Source of the DNA: Leekyejoonella antrihumi
Lineage (GTDB): Bacteria; Actinomycetota; Actinomycetes; Actinomycetales; Dermatophilaceae
Length of the DNA stretch: 64,000 nucleotides
Direction: 5' to 3'
NCBI RefSeq assembly: GCF_007845645.1
Contig: NZ_VCQV01000023.1
Span: 1-64,000, forward strand
The translations under genes and the position numbers were made by a program. The notes beneath the pieces were generated by a model, which searched no databases, was not told the origin of the DNA, and worked only from the letters and a program-made list of their open reading frames with translations. This document shows positions 34,828-43,529 of the stretch, one piece after another (position 1 is the first letter of the stretch; every line of letters begins with the position of its first letter).

Positions 34828-35555
34828 CCGAGGTCACCGTCGGGGCCGGACACCGAGGCGAGGTGTCGTGCCGGGTGGTGATCGAGCTGACCGTCTCTAA
34901 TGCGGATCTCGCGATCACCGTAGGCCGAGACGCGGGCATCATGGGTGACCAGGAGGACCGTCGTGCCAGACTCCCGGGTCACTCGGATCAGCTGGGCCAT
35001 CACCTGTTCGCCGGCCAGTGTGTCCAGCGCTCCGGTCGGCTCGTCGGCGAAGAGGACCTTTGGCTCGGCCACCATTGCGCGGGCGACGGCGACCCGCCCA
35101 GCCTGCCCGCCCGACATACTCGACGGCCGTGTCGAGGCGAGCCCGCCGACCTCGAACCGGTCCAGCCAGGTCAGCGCGGCAGTCATCGCCTCGGATCGGC
35201 GTCGTCCGCCGAGCAGCAAGGGGAGGGCGACGTTTTCGATGGCGGTGAGCTCGGGGACCAGTTGGCCGAACTGGAACAGCACGCCGAACTCCGTGCGGCG
35301 CAGCCGAGACCGCTGCCCCTCCCCTTCCGCGCTGATGCGGCGGTCACCGAACGTCACCTCGCCGGCATCGGGGGTCACCACGCCTGCCAGGCAGAGCAGC
35401 AGGGACGACTTGCCCGAGCCGGACGGGCCGGTCACGGCGACAATCTCCCCCTTGCCGATGGCCAGGCTGATGCCCTTGAGGGCGGGCGTATGTCCGTAGG
35501 ACATCACCACGGATCTCGCGGTCAGCGCCGGCTGCTCGTCTTCGGTCGATTTCAT
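34824..35555 (-). CDS. ABC transporter ATP-binding protein (LolD/MacB type)
   Basis: This 243-residue nucleotide-binding subunit has Walker A GPSGSGKSS, signature MSGGQAGRVAVARAM, Walker B VLFADEPTGALD and H-loop VTHDARV. The start at ATG 35555 has AGGGGG upstream. An alternative ATG at 35594 overlaps the PadR stop (ATGA), so the two could be translationally coupled with 13 extra residues. The signature has Ala-Gly-Arg where most transporters have Gln-Gln-Arg, a mild deviation seen in FtsX-partner ATPases. It pairs with the permease at 33379. Confidence 0.9.
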   Translation of the reverse strand: MKSTEDEQPALTARSVVMSYGHTPALKGISLAIGKGEIVAVTGPSGSGKSSLLLCLAGVVTPDAGEVTFGDRRISAEGEGQRSRLRRTEFGVLFQFGQLVPELTAIENVALPLLLGGRRRSEAMTAALTWLDRFEVGGLASTRPSSMSGGQAGRVAVARAMVAEPKVLFADEPTGALDTLAGEQVMAQLIRVTRESGTTVLLVTHDARVSAYGDREIRIRDGQLDHHPARHLASVSGPDGDLG

Positions 35556-35590
35556 GTGCGACCCCCTGATAGATGGTGGCGTGAGTGCGT

Positions 35591-36127
35591 TCATGTCGCG
35601 ATCGCCTCGCCGAGGGCGGCGACGCGTTGAAGGGCCGACTCCATCCACTGCAGGTCGGCATCCAGGTGGGCGATGGCGTAGTCGGCCGCCAGCACCTCGT
35701 GAATCGGCAGCGACGGGTCCGTTTTTGCCCGGGTGTATCGGCGCATCGCGTCGAGGTGCGACGCGCGTTGCCGTTCCAGGCAGGTGGTGGCGTAGGCCGT
35801 GTCGGTCACCAGGAGCGCCACCGTCACCTTGGTGGCCAGGGGGTTCGCGACATGCACGAACGGCGTCTCGACCGTCTCGATCCAGTCGGTCAACTCGGCC
35901 CGCCCGGTGGCCGTGATGGCATACACCGTGCGGTCCGGCCCGTCGACGCGTTGCACCGCCACAGGTTCGACGAACCCCTGGCGGTGCAACCGCTCCAACG
36001 ACGCGTAGACCTGTCCGTAGGCCATGGGCTTGGCCGCGGGGAACCGGTCGTCATGTGCGCGCTTGAGGTCATAGCCGTGCTGCTGCCCCCTGCTCAGCAG
36101 CCCCAAAAGCACGTGACCCGTTGACAT
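35591..36127 (-). CDS. PadR-family transcriptional regulator
   Basis: This 178-residue PadR regulator has the winged helix in residues 1-80 (HVLLGLLSRGQQHGYDLKRA, MAYGQVYASLERLHRQGFVEP, DRTVYAITATGRAEL) and a C-terminal helical dimerisation domain of Vir_act_alpha_C type. It starts a three-gene operon with an ABC ATPase and permease and probably represses it. A perfect palindrome lies 7 bp upstream of the start codon at 36134-36156. Confidence 0.9.
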   Translation of the reverse strand: MSTGHVLLGLLSRGQQHGYDLKRAHDDRFPAAKPMAYGQVYASLERLHRQGFVEPVAVQRVDGPDRTVYAITATGRAELTDWIETVETPFVHVANPLATKVTVALLVTDTAYATTCLERQRASHLDAMRRYTRAKTDPSLPIHEVLAADYAIAHLDADLQWMESALQRVAALGEAIAT

Positions 36128-36133
36128 GGCCCT

Positions 36134-36156
36134 ATCTATTCACACAGTGAATAGAT
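36134..36156 (-). promoter_or_regulatory. PadR operator palindrome
   Basis: ATCTATTCAC (36134-36143), ACA, GTGAATAGAT (36147-36156) form a perfect 10-bp inverted repeat directly before the PadR start. The position and symmetry are those of an autoregulatory dimer site. Confidence 0.75.
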
Positions 36157-36197
36157 CTGTCAACGGGTCACCACCACCGCCACCATCCACCCGCTGG

Positions 36198-36227
36198 GCC
36201 AATACCGCCTGTGCCAATACCCGCTGT
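36198..36227. repeat. Tandem 15-bp repeat in PadR upstream region
   Basis: GCCAATACCGCCTGT is followed immediately by GCCAATACCCGCTGT, two mismatches in 15. It lies about 45 bp beyond the PadR palindrome. It could hold an activator or second regulator site, or be a simple duplication. Confidence 0.4.
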
Positions 36228-36296
36228 GTCAAGAGATACCCGCCCAGTTGTCGAGCGAAGAGCACAACTCGAGGGAGCCAGTGGGCGACCCGCGGG

Positions 36297-37289
36297 TCAC
36301 CGCAGCGGGCGGTGAGTCCGGCGCCTCGAGGTCGGCCAGTAGCACAGCGCAAGGAGAGCCAGCAGCGGGGCGGCGTTCACATCGGTCGCGGTCCCGGTGG
36401 CGATCTCGCCGAAGTCCTGTGCGACGACCCAGATCACCAGGGACAGGGCGATGGCAAGGACCAGGCCCGGACGGGTCAGCGAGGGGACGAAGAGACACCC
36501 GGCGATGAGCAACAGGCAAACGGCAAGCACGATCGACGCTGCCAGCCCGCGACCGGCGAGCAGGTCGGCGCCCCAGGTATTGATGCTCCGGATCCAGTGC
36601 GGTTCGCCGTCGGCCATCCCGGCCACGGTGTCGTGCATTGCACCGGCCGCCCGGTTGGCGGGCAGCAGGGTTTCGATCGCGAACCACGCCCACAGGACCA
36701 CCCACAGGCCGAGCGCGCCGAACCTGCCCAGTGGACTGTCCGTGGCCACGCTCCGCGGCGCCGAGCCCTCAGGCGCCGATCGGCGCGGCCAGAGCAGGAC
36801 GGCGATCACGGCATACAGCAGGGCGCCGCCGGGCAGGCCGTCCAGCAGGGACACCGGGCCGATCAGGATGCCTCCGAGGCCCTCTCCCATCCACCAGACC
36901 GACAGGGCCCAGGCGATGGACACGACCAGCGCGGGCTTGCGAGTCCGGCGCCACAGCAGTCCCAGGGCGATCACCAACTGCAGCGAGGCGAACGCGGCGT
37001 TCAACAGCACGAGGTGATGCGACATCAGGGTCGCGGACCAGTCGATCGGGCCTCGCACCCAGCCCGGGTTGCCGGCCGCCGTGGGGCGAATGATGTCGTG
37101 CGGGAACGCCTTGGTGAACATGTAGGGCTGGTACTGCAACGCCGCATCGACCAGCCACGCCAGTCCGAGCAGGCAGGTCAGCCACCCTCGCCAACTGCCC
37201 GACGCGCGTATACGGCCCGACGCGCGTACACCGCCCGCCGCACCGGTGCTGTCCACGGTGCCACCCGGTGCCGAACGCGTCTGCTGCAT
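36297..37289 (-). CDS. Conserved polytopic membrane protein of unknown function
   Basis: The protein has about 330 residues from ATG 37289 (MQQTRSAPGG); further upstream in-frame sequence overlaps the MBL gene and is not membrane-like. After a polar N-terminus there are roughly nine hydrophobic segments, including WLTCLLGLAWLVDAALQYQP, HLVLLNAAFASLQLVIALGLLW and ASIVLAVCLLLIAGCLFVP. The fragments QYQPYMFTKAFP and MHDTVAGMADGEP are distinctive. No catalytic motif is recognised and no function is assigned. Confidence 0.75.
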   Translation of the reverse strand: MQQTRSAPGGTVDSTGAAGGVRASGRIRASGSWRGWLTCLLGLAWLVDAALQYQPYMFTKAFPHDIIRPTAAGNPGWVRGPIDWSATLMSHHLVLLNAAFASLQLVIALGLLWRRTRKPALVVSIAWALSVWWMGEGLGGILIGPVSLLDGLPGGALLYAVIAVLLWPRRSAPEGSAPRSVATDSPLGRFGALGLWVVLWAWFAIETLLPANRAAGAMHDTVAGMADGEPHWIRSINTWGADLLAGRGLAASIVLAVCLLLIAGCLFVPSLTRPGLVLAIALSLVIWVVAQDFGEIATGTATDVNAAPLLALLALCYWPTSRRRTHRPLR

Positions 37290-37389
37290 CGTGACCAGCT
37301 CTTCTTGGAGATCGGAATGGAGTTGCCTGGAGGGCGACCTGTTATCGAATGTACTTCGAAGCCACGCCGCTTCCGGATGGGCGGCGCGG

Positions 37390-38184
37390 TCAGGCATGAC
37401 CTCGGCGCCCGACGGCGACCTGGGCGCCGTGGTCCCGCAGCAGCCAGTCCCGGCCGTATGCCGTGTCGGGACCAAGGCGCGGATCGTCCTCACCGCCGCC
37501 GGATTCCAGTGCCCTCAGGTAGTCGCGATCAAGCGCGAGCCGGCGACGCAACTCCTGCGCATCGCCGGCGGCTCCGTGTCCGGGCACCACCAGCCGGGCG
37601 CCGGTCGAGGCGAGGTCGCTCAGGCGGTCGAGCCCCTCGGCATACGCGGCGACGGGATCGGGTGAATCGAGGTCGAGCAGCGGAATCTCGACGTCGGAGA
37701 GCATGTCGCCCGCGACGAGCACCCCGGCGCCCTCGACGAGCAGCGCCACGTGCCCGGGGGCGTGCGCCTGGTGCTCGACGAGGTGCACGCGCGGTCCCAC
37801 CCACGGCAGCGTGCGGGGTCCGTCCGGCAGGGGAGTGAGGTCGCCGAGCAGGTCGAGCGGTGCGCCCGGTGCAAGGTCGCCGGCCTTGCCGCGTGCGTCC
37901 TCGAGATCGGTGTGGATGTGTTCGACGCAGGTCCGGGATGCGAATCTCGGTGCAGTGCCGAAGGCTTCGTGCCAGAGCACGTGATCCCAGTGTGGGTGGG
38001 TGGCGAACCCGGCGGCGACGACCAGGCCACGCGTATGCAGCTCGCTCGCCAGATCGGTGAGGTCGGCTCCGCTGATGCCGGGGTCGATCAGGAGGACGCC
38101 GTCGTCGCCGAGCACGATCACGGCATTACTGAGGCAGAACGCGCTCTGGCGCACGAGCACGCCGGGCGCAACTTCGCGGAGCAT
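37390..38184 (-). CDS. Metallo-beta-lactamase-fold hydrolase
   Basis: The 264-residue MBL-fold protein has the zinc motif HPHWDH in FATHPHWDHVLWHEAFG, then His in EHQAHAPGHVALL, Asp in VAGDMLSD and His in LVVPGHGAAG. All ligands of a dinuclear site are present. ATG 38184 (MLREVAPGVLVRQS) matches the usual beginning; 38214 is an alternative. The family includes lactonases, thioesterase-like and glyoxalase II-like hydrolases. It stands alone and the substrate is unknown. Confidence 0.87.
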   Translation of the reverse strand: MLREVAPGVLVRQSAFCLSNAVIVLGDDGVLLIDPGISGADLTDLASELHTRGLVVAAGFATHPHWDHVLWHEAFGTAPRFASRTCVEHIHTDLEDARGKAGDLAPGAPLDLLGDLTPLPDGPRTLPWVGPRVHLVEHQAHAPGHVALLVEGAGVLVAGDMLSDVEIPLLDLDSPDPVAAYAEGLDRLSDLASTGARLVVPGHGAAGDAQELRRRLALDRDYLRALESGGGEDDPRLGPDTAYGRDWLLRDHGAQVAVGRRGHA

Positions 38185-38254
38185 GGTCGTGACACTACGA
38201 CAGCGGCGGAGCATACGGACGTGAAGGCGTCCGCCGCTGCTCGTACGACGACCG

Positions 38255-38983
38255 TCAGGACGTGCCCCGCGTCCGTCGGAGGATCCCGATCGCGAGCACG
38301 GCGAGGGTAACTGCGCCCGTCACGGCGACCAGACGCTCGAAAAGGCCGGTGTAGCCCGCGTCCTGCGTCAGCACGCTGGCCACCGCGAAGGCGGTGATCA
38401 GGACTGCGGTCCAGCGCGTCGGGCGCGCCCAGTTCTGCCAGCCGTGCGTGCGCCGCATCGCTGCGGCCAGGAAGAATGCGGCGATCACGAGCAGCAGGAG
38501 GCCGATCGAGCTGATGGCGTTGTCGAGCTGTCCGCCGGTGTTGGACAGTTGCTGGGTGGGGGTGCATCCCGGGTCGGCCATCCGGCAGGCCAGCCTCTCG
38601 GCAGGAGAGAGCAGGTCACCGAGCCCGACGATGGACAGGGTGAGCAGGACGGCACCCGTCGATGCTCTCCAGCCACCGGTGCGCAGCGTCGGCCACACCG
38701 AACGCAATGCGAAGCCCATCGTGGCGGCGCCGCACAACGTCAGGACCACGACCAGGAACTCGCCGTGCGGCGCGGTGACCGCGGACATGTCGCTGATGGT
38801 GTGGGCGAGCACGCTGTAGCGCGGTCCCTGCCAGGACGCCGCGACGAGCCAGCTCGCGAGGAAGACCGCCTGGGCGACCAGGCCGAGCCATGCCCATCGC
38901 CGCACCGCGGCGCGACTCCCGGTCGAAGCGGCCGTCAGGCCGGCGCTTTCTCTATCGAGTTTTCGCACGGAAGAATTGCTCAT
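38255..38983 (-). CDS. DUF998 family membrane protein
   Basis: This 242-residue protein has about six transmembrane segments. LGLVAQAVFLASWLVAASWQ is the first, followed by GPRYSVLAHTISDMSAVTAPHG, the characteristic S-x-L-x-x-x-I-S-D loop of DUF998. A central extracytoplasmic stretch contains two Cys (ACRMADPGC) that may form a disulfide. Function is unknown. Its ATG overlaps the stop of the NmrA-like gene (ATGA), so the two are co-translated. Confidence 0.82.
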   Translation of the reverse strand: MSNSSVRKLDRESAGLTAASTGSRAAVRRWAWLGLVAQAVFLASWLVAASWQGPRYSVLAHTISDMSAVTAPHGEFLVVVLTLCGAATMGFALRSVWPTLRTGGWRASTGAVLLTLSIVGLGDLLSPAERLACRMADPGCTPTQQLSNTGGQLDNAISSIGLLLLVIAAFFLAAAMRRTHGWQNWARPTRWTAVLITAFAVASVLTQDAGYTGLFERLVAVTGAVTLAVLAIGILRRTRGTS

Positions 38984-39843
38984 CTTTGACGCTCCATTGG
39001 TTGGTCGCCGGCCAGCTCGGCGATGAACTGCTCAAGGGTCCGGGGCGGCCGGCCCAGCAGGGTGCGCAGCACCACGTCGTTCCCGCCGTGGAAGCCGTGG
39101 GTGTCATAGTCGGTGAACATGGCGGCCAGGCCATCGCGCTGTGGCCCGGGCGGCATCGCGTCGACGGCCCGAAGCGGCGGGAGATCGACCGGCTCGACCG
39201 GCCGGCCGGCGTGGCGGCTCATCGCGACCGCGATCTGTTCGCGGGTGTAGGTGCCGGTGGCCAGCTCGAAGGTTCCCCCGACCAGGTCGTCACGGGCGAA
39301 GGCGTGGGCGGCCACCTCGGCCACGTCGCGAAAGTCGACGTAGGTCATGGCGGCGCGGCGCGACCAGGGCGCGGCGTAGATGCCGGTGTCCACCGCGGCC
39401 GGCCAGCTGCCGGTCAGCCCCTGAAGGTACATGGCCGGCTGCAGCACGGTGAACTCCATCCCGGAGTGGTAGAGCGCCTCCTCCACCGGGCGGGTGTCGG
39501 CGTGGTTCGCCAGTGACAGCGAGGGGTGGTAGACGCCGGAGTAGACGACGCGGCGTACACCGCGGGCGGCGGCCGTGGCGACGGCGCCGGTGCCGAGCGC
39601 GACAGTGTCCGGCGCGAAGGCCGGCAGGATGAGGAAGAGGCCGTCGACGCCGTCGAGGGCGGCGTCGAGACTGTCGGGGTCGCGCAGATCGGCGACCACG
39701 GTCTCGATCGCACCGCCGCGCAGGGCACGGTCGGTCTTGGCGGGGTCGTGCACGAGGGCGCGCACCTCGACGCCGTGCGCGGCGAGTGCGGGCACGATGT
39801 GGTGGGCGAAGTATCCGGTGGCTCCGGTGGCGAGGACCTTCAT
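38980..39843 (-). CDS. NmrA-like NAD(P)-binding protein
   Basis: The 287-residue Rossmann-fold protein of the NmrA/atypical SDR family has VLATGATGYFAHHIVPALAA for dinucleotide binding, VVADLRDPDSLDAALDGVDG, and RVVYSGVYHPSLSL. It lacks the classical Tyr-x3-Lys catalytic pair, as NmrA-like proteins do. ATG 39843 is preferred because AAAGGG lies nine bases before it; ATG 39852 directly abuts that site. Some relatives are quinone oxidoreductases or redox sensors. It lies downstream of a BBE-like oxidase and a LysR. Confidence 0.85.
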   Translation of the reverse strand: MKVLATGATGYFAHHIVPALAAHGVEVRALVHDPAKTDRALRGGAIETVVADLRDPDSLDAALDGVDGLFLILPAFAPDTVALGTGAVATAAARGVRRVVYSGVYHPSLSLANHADTRPVEEALYHSGMEFTVLQPAMYLQGLTGSWPAAVDTGIYAAPWSRRAAMTYVDFRDVAEVAAHAFARDDLVGGTFELATGTYTREQIAVAMSRHAGRPVEPVDLPPLRAVDAMPPGPQRDGLAAMFTDYDTHGFHGGNDVVLRTLLGRPPRTLEQFIAELAGDQPMERQR

Positions 39844-39901
39844 GGTCGTCATCCCTTTCGTGGATGTCCGATGAGCGTGTGGTGGTGTGGTCTAGGGGTG
39901 G

Positions 39902-41287
39902 TCAGCGAGGAAGGCCGCGCTGGAAGCGCAGCACCCGGCCGGGGTCGAGCGCCTCGGCAACAGCGGTGAGCCGGGCCAGCTCTGGTTCGCCGAACGCGGT
40001 GCCGGCGTCGGCCTGTCCCTCCCGGAAGGACGGCACGGACCGGCCGGGTGCGGTCGGTCCGATGGCGCCGGCAACCTCGGCGAGGACCTCGTCGACCCCG
40101 GCGCGAGCGGTGTCGTCGGGGGCGGCGGCCACCATGTGCACCAGGAATGGTGCCGGCGGCCGGCTGAGCACGCCCTCGCGGGCAGGGGCGGTGGTGGCGA
40201 CGTGTCGCAGCTCGATCATGGTGAGACCGCGAGGCCGGCCGATCCGGGCGGCGTCGAACAGTGACCCGATCAGGTCGGCGGTGGGCATGTCGAGCCACCA
40301 GCCGTCGCCGCGAGCCGGGACACTGCTGGGTGGGTCGAGGTGAATCGCGGCCAGGGTCGCGGCGTCGGCTGGTCCGGTGGTGTCGATCACCGGCGATGCG
40401 ACCGCGCGGACCGCGTCGCGCATCGCGGTTAGATCCTGCTCGCCGCCGGTAGTTGCGTAGCAGAGGTGAACGGCCACCTGATCGAGCAGCTCTGCCGGGA
40501 ACGGTCCGGTCGGTGGGACGTGCAGCAGTGACAGGGTGCTGGTCAACGTGTCGGGGGCGCTGGTGAGGGCGTCGGTCCATGCCTGGGCCAGCCGGGGCAG
40601 GTCGCCGCCCGGCCACAGCAGGTATCCCGCCGACAGGTCACCGGGTGGGTGCAGGTCGATCTCCAGGGCGGTGGCGAGACCTACTGGGCCCCCTCCGCGG
40701 AAGGCCCACAGGGCCTCGCGGTCCGCCGGGTCTGCGGCGTCGTCGGCGGCGCGGCGCAGGGTCCCTTCGCCGTCGACGTACTCGACGGCCCGCAGCGAGC
40801 CTGACGCGAGTCCGTGAGGTCGGACCAGCCAGCCGACGCCGCCGGCGAAGGTGTAGCCGGAGACCCCCACGGTGGGCGACGTGCCGCTGAGGGCGAGCAG
40901 TTCGTGGGACTCGGCGGCCTGCTGGACCCGCGACCAGGTGGTGCCGGCTCCGACGCGGGCGGTGCGCTCGGCAGGGTTCACGACCACCTGGTCGAGCCGG
41001 GAGGTGTCGAGCAGTAGGAGGTCGTCGTTCAACGCGGTGCCCGAGCCGTGGCCGGTGGCCTGGACGACGACCCGGCGGCCCGCCTGTCGAGCCACGGCGA
41101 CCGCGGCCGCGGCCTGCTCGGCCGTGTCAGGCTGCACGACGACTACCGGCCGCTGCAGGAAGCTGCTGTTGTGCGGTTGGGTAGCGGCCGCGTAGCCGGG
41201 GTCCGCGGGCTCGCGGACGAGGTCACTCGGCAGGGCACGGCGCAGCAGCCGAATCAGCTTGCTGGTGGCCAGAGCGTGCACGGGCAT
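39902..41287 (-). CDS. FAD-linked oxidase (berberine-bridge-enzyme-like)
   Basis: This 461-residue PCMH-type flavoprotein has the FAD domain in residues 40-210, with VVVQATGHGSGTALNDDLLL carrying the His for 8-alpha-N1-histidyl FAD. The second attachment Cys of bicovalent enzymes is absent: the equivalent segment reads GVSGYTFAGGVGWL. The BBE C-terminal tail is also altered, ending LDPGRVLRFQRGL instead of the usual YDPxNxF form. It would oxidise alcohols or sugars with O2. GGAAGGA precedes the start. The LysR gene upstream on the same strand is its probable regulator. Confidence 0.85.
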   Translation of the reverse strand: MPVHALATSKLIRLLRRALPSDLVREPADPGYAAATQPHNSSFLQRPVVVVQPDTAEQAAAAVAVARQAGRRVVVQATGHGSGTALNDDLLLLDTSRLDQVVVNPAERTARVGAGTTWSRVQQAAESHELLALSGTSPTVGVSGYTFAGGVGWLVRPHGLASGSLRAVEYVDGEGTLRRAADDAADPADREALWAFRGGGPVGLATALEIDLHPPGDLSAGYLLWPGGDLPRLAQAWTDALTSAPDTLTSTLSLLHVPPTGPFPAELLDQVAVHLCYATTGGEQDLTAMRDAVRAVASPVIDTTGPADAATLAAIHLDPPSSVPARGDGWWLDMPTADLIGSLFDAARIGRPRGLTMIELRHVATTAPAREGVLSRPPAPFLVHMVAAAPDDTARAGVDEVLAEVAGAIGPTAPGRSVPSFREGQADAGTAFGEPELARLTAVAEALDPGRVLRFQRGLPR

Positions 41288-41476
41288 GGTTGTTCCTTCC
41301 GGGGCTCAGGGAACGCTTTCGGGTGAGCGCGGGGGCGACGACGTCGGATGTCGTGCTCTGTTACGTGGTGCCCCGTTGCTGTGCCTACAAGGCAACCAGA
41401 GCCGAGCGCCGCGCGGAAACAACTATTCGGCATCGCTGGCATCGACGCCATCGATGCCTGATCGCGGGTGCCCGAG

Positions 41477-42415
41477 TCAGGTGAGTCGCTGCGCTTCGGC
41501 GGTGATCCGGGTGCGCAGCCACCGGTGGGCGGAGTCTCCGGTTCGGCGCGGCGACCAGTACATCGCCTCCACGATGTCGCCGATGTCGACCGGTGAGGCG
41601 TACAAGGCGAGGTGGGCCGGCCCGGCGACGAGGCGGGCCAGGCGCTCGGGCACAAACGACACCAGCTCCGTGCCGGGCAGCAGCAGCGGCGCGGCCACGA
41701 ACGCCTCGGTGGTCACGTCGACGCGCAGCTCGATCCCCTGCTCCTGCAGCTTGCGCTCCAGGACGAAGGGCAGCTCGCCGGCAAACATCACGAACGGCAA
41801 CCGCTGCAGCAGCTCCTGGTCGATCGGGGTGCCCGGTGTGGTCGCATCGAGCTCGACCCGACCAGCCAGCGCCTGCTGGTCGCGGTCGGCCACCAGGACG
41901 AAACGTTCGCGGTAGAGCAACTGCCGCTCAAGGTCGAGCATCGTCGTCGCGAACTCGGTCGGCAGCAGCGCGAGGTCGACTGATCCTCGCCGCAACCCCT
42001 CGTCCAACCCGGCGCGGATCGGCACCAGCTGCAGCCGGACCCCTGGTGCTTCCCGCGCCAGATGGGTGAGCAGTGGACGAAGTAGGACGGTCGAGATGTA
42101 ATCGCTCGCCGCCACCGTGAACGACCTTGCATCCGAGGCCGGCTCAAAGCCCTGCGGCGCCGAGACACAGCGCTCGACCGCAGCCATCGCCTCACGCACT
42201 GGTTCCACCAGCGCCTCGGCGAGGCTGCTCAAGTGATAGACCCGCCCCTCCCGGACCAGCAGCGGATCGTCGTAGTGACGTCGCAGCCGAGCCAAGGCAG
42301 CGCTCACCGCCGGCTGACCGAGCGACAGCCGTTCGGCCGCCCTGGTCACGTTGCGTTCCTCCAACAGCGCACTCAGCGTCGGCAGGAGGTTGAGATCAAA
42401 CCCACCGATGCTCAC
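41477..42415 (-). CDS. LysR-family transcriptional regulator
   Basis: The 312-residue LTTR has an N-terminal winged helix (LNLLPTLSALLEERNVTRAAERLSLGQPAVSAALARLRRHYDDPLLVREG) of the NodD/NahR-like branch and a periplasmic-binding-protein-like effector domain (ARSFTVAASDYISTVLLRPLL onward). It lies 190 bp upstream of the FAD oxidase in the same direction. The gap holds a short symmetric ATCG-rich stretch near 41440-41460 (CATCG...CGATG) that may be its site. Effector unknown. Confidence 0.88.
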   Translation of the reverse strand: MSIGGFDLNLLPTLSALLEERNVTRAAERLSLGQPAVSAALARLRRHYDDPLLVREGRVYHLSSLAEALVEPVREAMAAVERCVSAPQGFEPASDARSFTVAASDYISTVLLRPLLTHLAREAPGVRLQLVPIRAGLDEGLRRGSVDLALLPTEFATTMLDLERQLLYRERFVLVADRDQQALAGRVELDATTPGTPIDQELLQRLPFVMFAGELPFVLERKLQEQGIELRVDVTTEAFVAAPLLLPGTELVSFVPERLARLVAGPAHLALYASPVDIGDIVEAMYWSPRRTGDSAHRWLRTRITAEAQRLT

Positions 42416-42618
42416 ATCGCAGGCCCATCGCCGGCGCCAGACATACGGCCCGACCAGGGAGGGCGATATGTGTCAGCCACCTCGGTGCCCTCGACTTCCT
42501 CTCACCCGGCGGGCGGCAGCTGATGCGATCTGCCCGGCAACACCCGCTTTGGCTCAACGCACGCGCTCCGCCAGGCCTTCAGCCTCCCATGAAAGAACGC
42601 GAAGTCCACCAGCGCCGA

Positions 42619-42843
42619 TCAGTGTGGGGTGTCGGTGACGGCGTCCAGAAGGCTCGTGAAGTCGCCCTGGCAGGGTCCGCAGGCCTTCAGATGCGCGGCT
42701 ACTCCGGGCATCCGCTCGGCGGCGTCGAGTCCGGTCGAGACTAGGTCGACGTAAACCTCCAGCACCCGCATCGCCTCGTCGCAGCCGACGTCCGTGGGGT
42801 CGGTACTCAGAAACTCGTTGAAGGCCGATTGCCAGTCAGTCAT
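42619..42843 (-). CDS. Mini zinc-finger anti-sigma-like protein
   Basis: The 74-residue protein starts at MTDWQSAFNEF (42843), overlapping the sigma factor stop by 8 bp. It contains HLKACGPC, the HxxxCxxC motif of zinc-binding anti-sigma domains. Another Cys precedes it in VGCDEAMRVLEVYVD. There is no transmembrane segment, so it would be a soluble, possibly redox-sensitive anti-sigma of RsrA type, holding the adjacent ECF sigma. The peroxiredoxin next door supports an oxidative-stress input. Confidence 0.75.
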   Translation of the reverse strand: MTDWQSAFNEFLSTDPTDVGCDEAMRVLEVYVDLVSTGLDAAERMPGVAAHLKACGPCQGDFTSLLDAVTDTPH

Positions 42844-43477
42844 GGTGCTGTCCTTTCTGCGCGAGGTGCCCGGTCTCTGTGAGGTGCTTGCGGATCTTGC
42901 GTCGGGCGTCGAAGACGGCCTTGTAGACGGTGCCTCGGGTGATACCGAGCCGTGCGACGAGCGCGTCCAGCGGGATGCCCTCGACGACGACATGGACGAA
43001 AATCTCCCGCTGGTACTCGGTCAGGTGGTGCGCTACCGCGAACTGGACCTCTCCGACGATCTCGGCGGCGGCGAGCGTCTCCTCCGGTGAGGCTCCGAAC
43101 GCTGCCGGCAGCTGCGTCCAGTCCGGTTCGTCCCAGGACGTCTCGGCTCGTTGCCAGAAGTGGCGGCCGATTTTCGAGGACACCTCGAGGATCACGAACT
43201 TGTAGGCCCAGGTGGTGAATCGGCTCTCACCGCGAAAGCTGTCGAGCCTGCGCAGGATGGACAGCAGAGCGTCGGACGCCGCCTGATGCGCGAGGTCGTC
43301 GAGCTCCGGCCCGCCCAGGCCGGTGCCCGCGGCGCGGCTGTGCGCGTGCCGCAGACCGACCCGCAGCAGCAGCCCGTGCAAGCGGGCCACCGCGTCGTCA
43401 TGGGCCGGCCCGGACTCGCGCAGCGTCGCGAGCCATTGCGCGGAGTCGATGTCGGGTTCGGTGGCCACATCCCCCAT
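42836..43477 (-). CDS. ECF-type RNA polymerase sigma factor
   Basis: The protein has about 213 residues from ATG 43477; an upstream ATG at 43558 would overlap the peroxiredoxin gene. Region 2 is recognisable in ELDDLAHQAASDALLSILRRLDSFRGESRFTTWAYKFVILEV, and region 4 in LTEYQREIFVHVVVEGIPLDALVARLGITRGTVYKAVFDARRKIR. It forms an overlapping pair with the mini anti-sigma. Possible targets include the peroxiredoxin just upstream and its own operon, but no promoter consensus could be tested here. Confidence 0.88.
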   Translation of the reverse strand: MGDVATEPDIDSAQWLATLRESGPAHDDAVARLHGLLLRVGLRHAHSRAAGTGLGGPELDDLAHQAASDALLSILRRLDSFRGESRFTTWAYKFVILEVSSKIGRHFWQRAETSWDEPDWTQLPAAFGASPEETLAAAEIVGEVQFAVAHHLTEYQREIFVHVVVEGIPLDALVARLGITRGTVYKAVFDARRKIRKHLTETGHLAQKGQHHD

Positions 43478-43529
43478 CAGATCAGATCGGATCGACGGTG
43501 TCGTTCGAACCCGTGGCGCGGGGCCGTCG

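Noticed and set aside
37390-37493. Upstream extension of the membrane protein into the MBL hydrolase gene
   Set aside because: The extension is polar, Arg-rich and overlaps the MBL coding end. The ATG at 37289 gives a normal membrane protein start.
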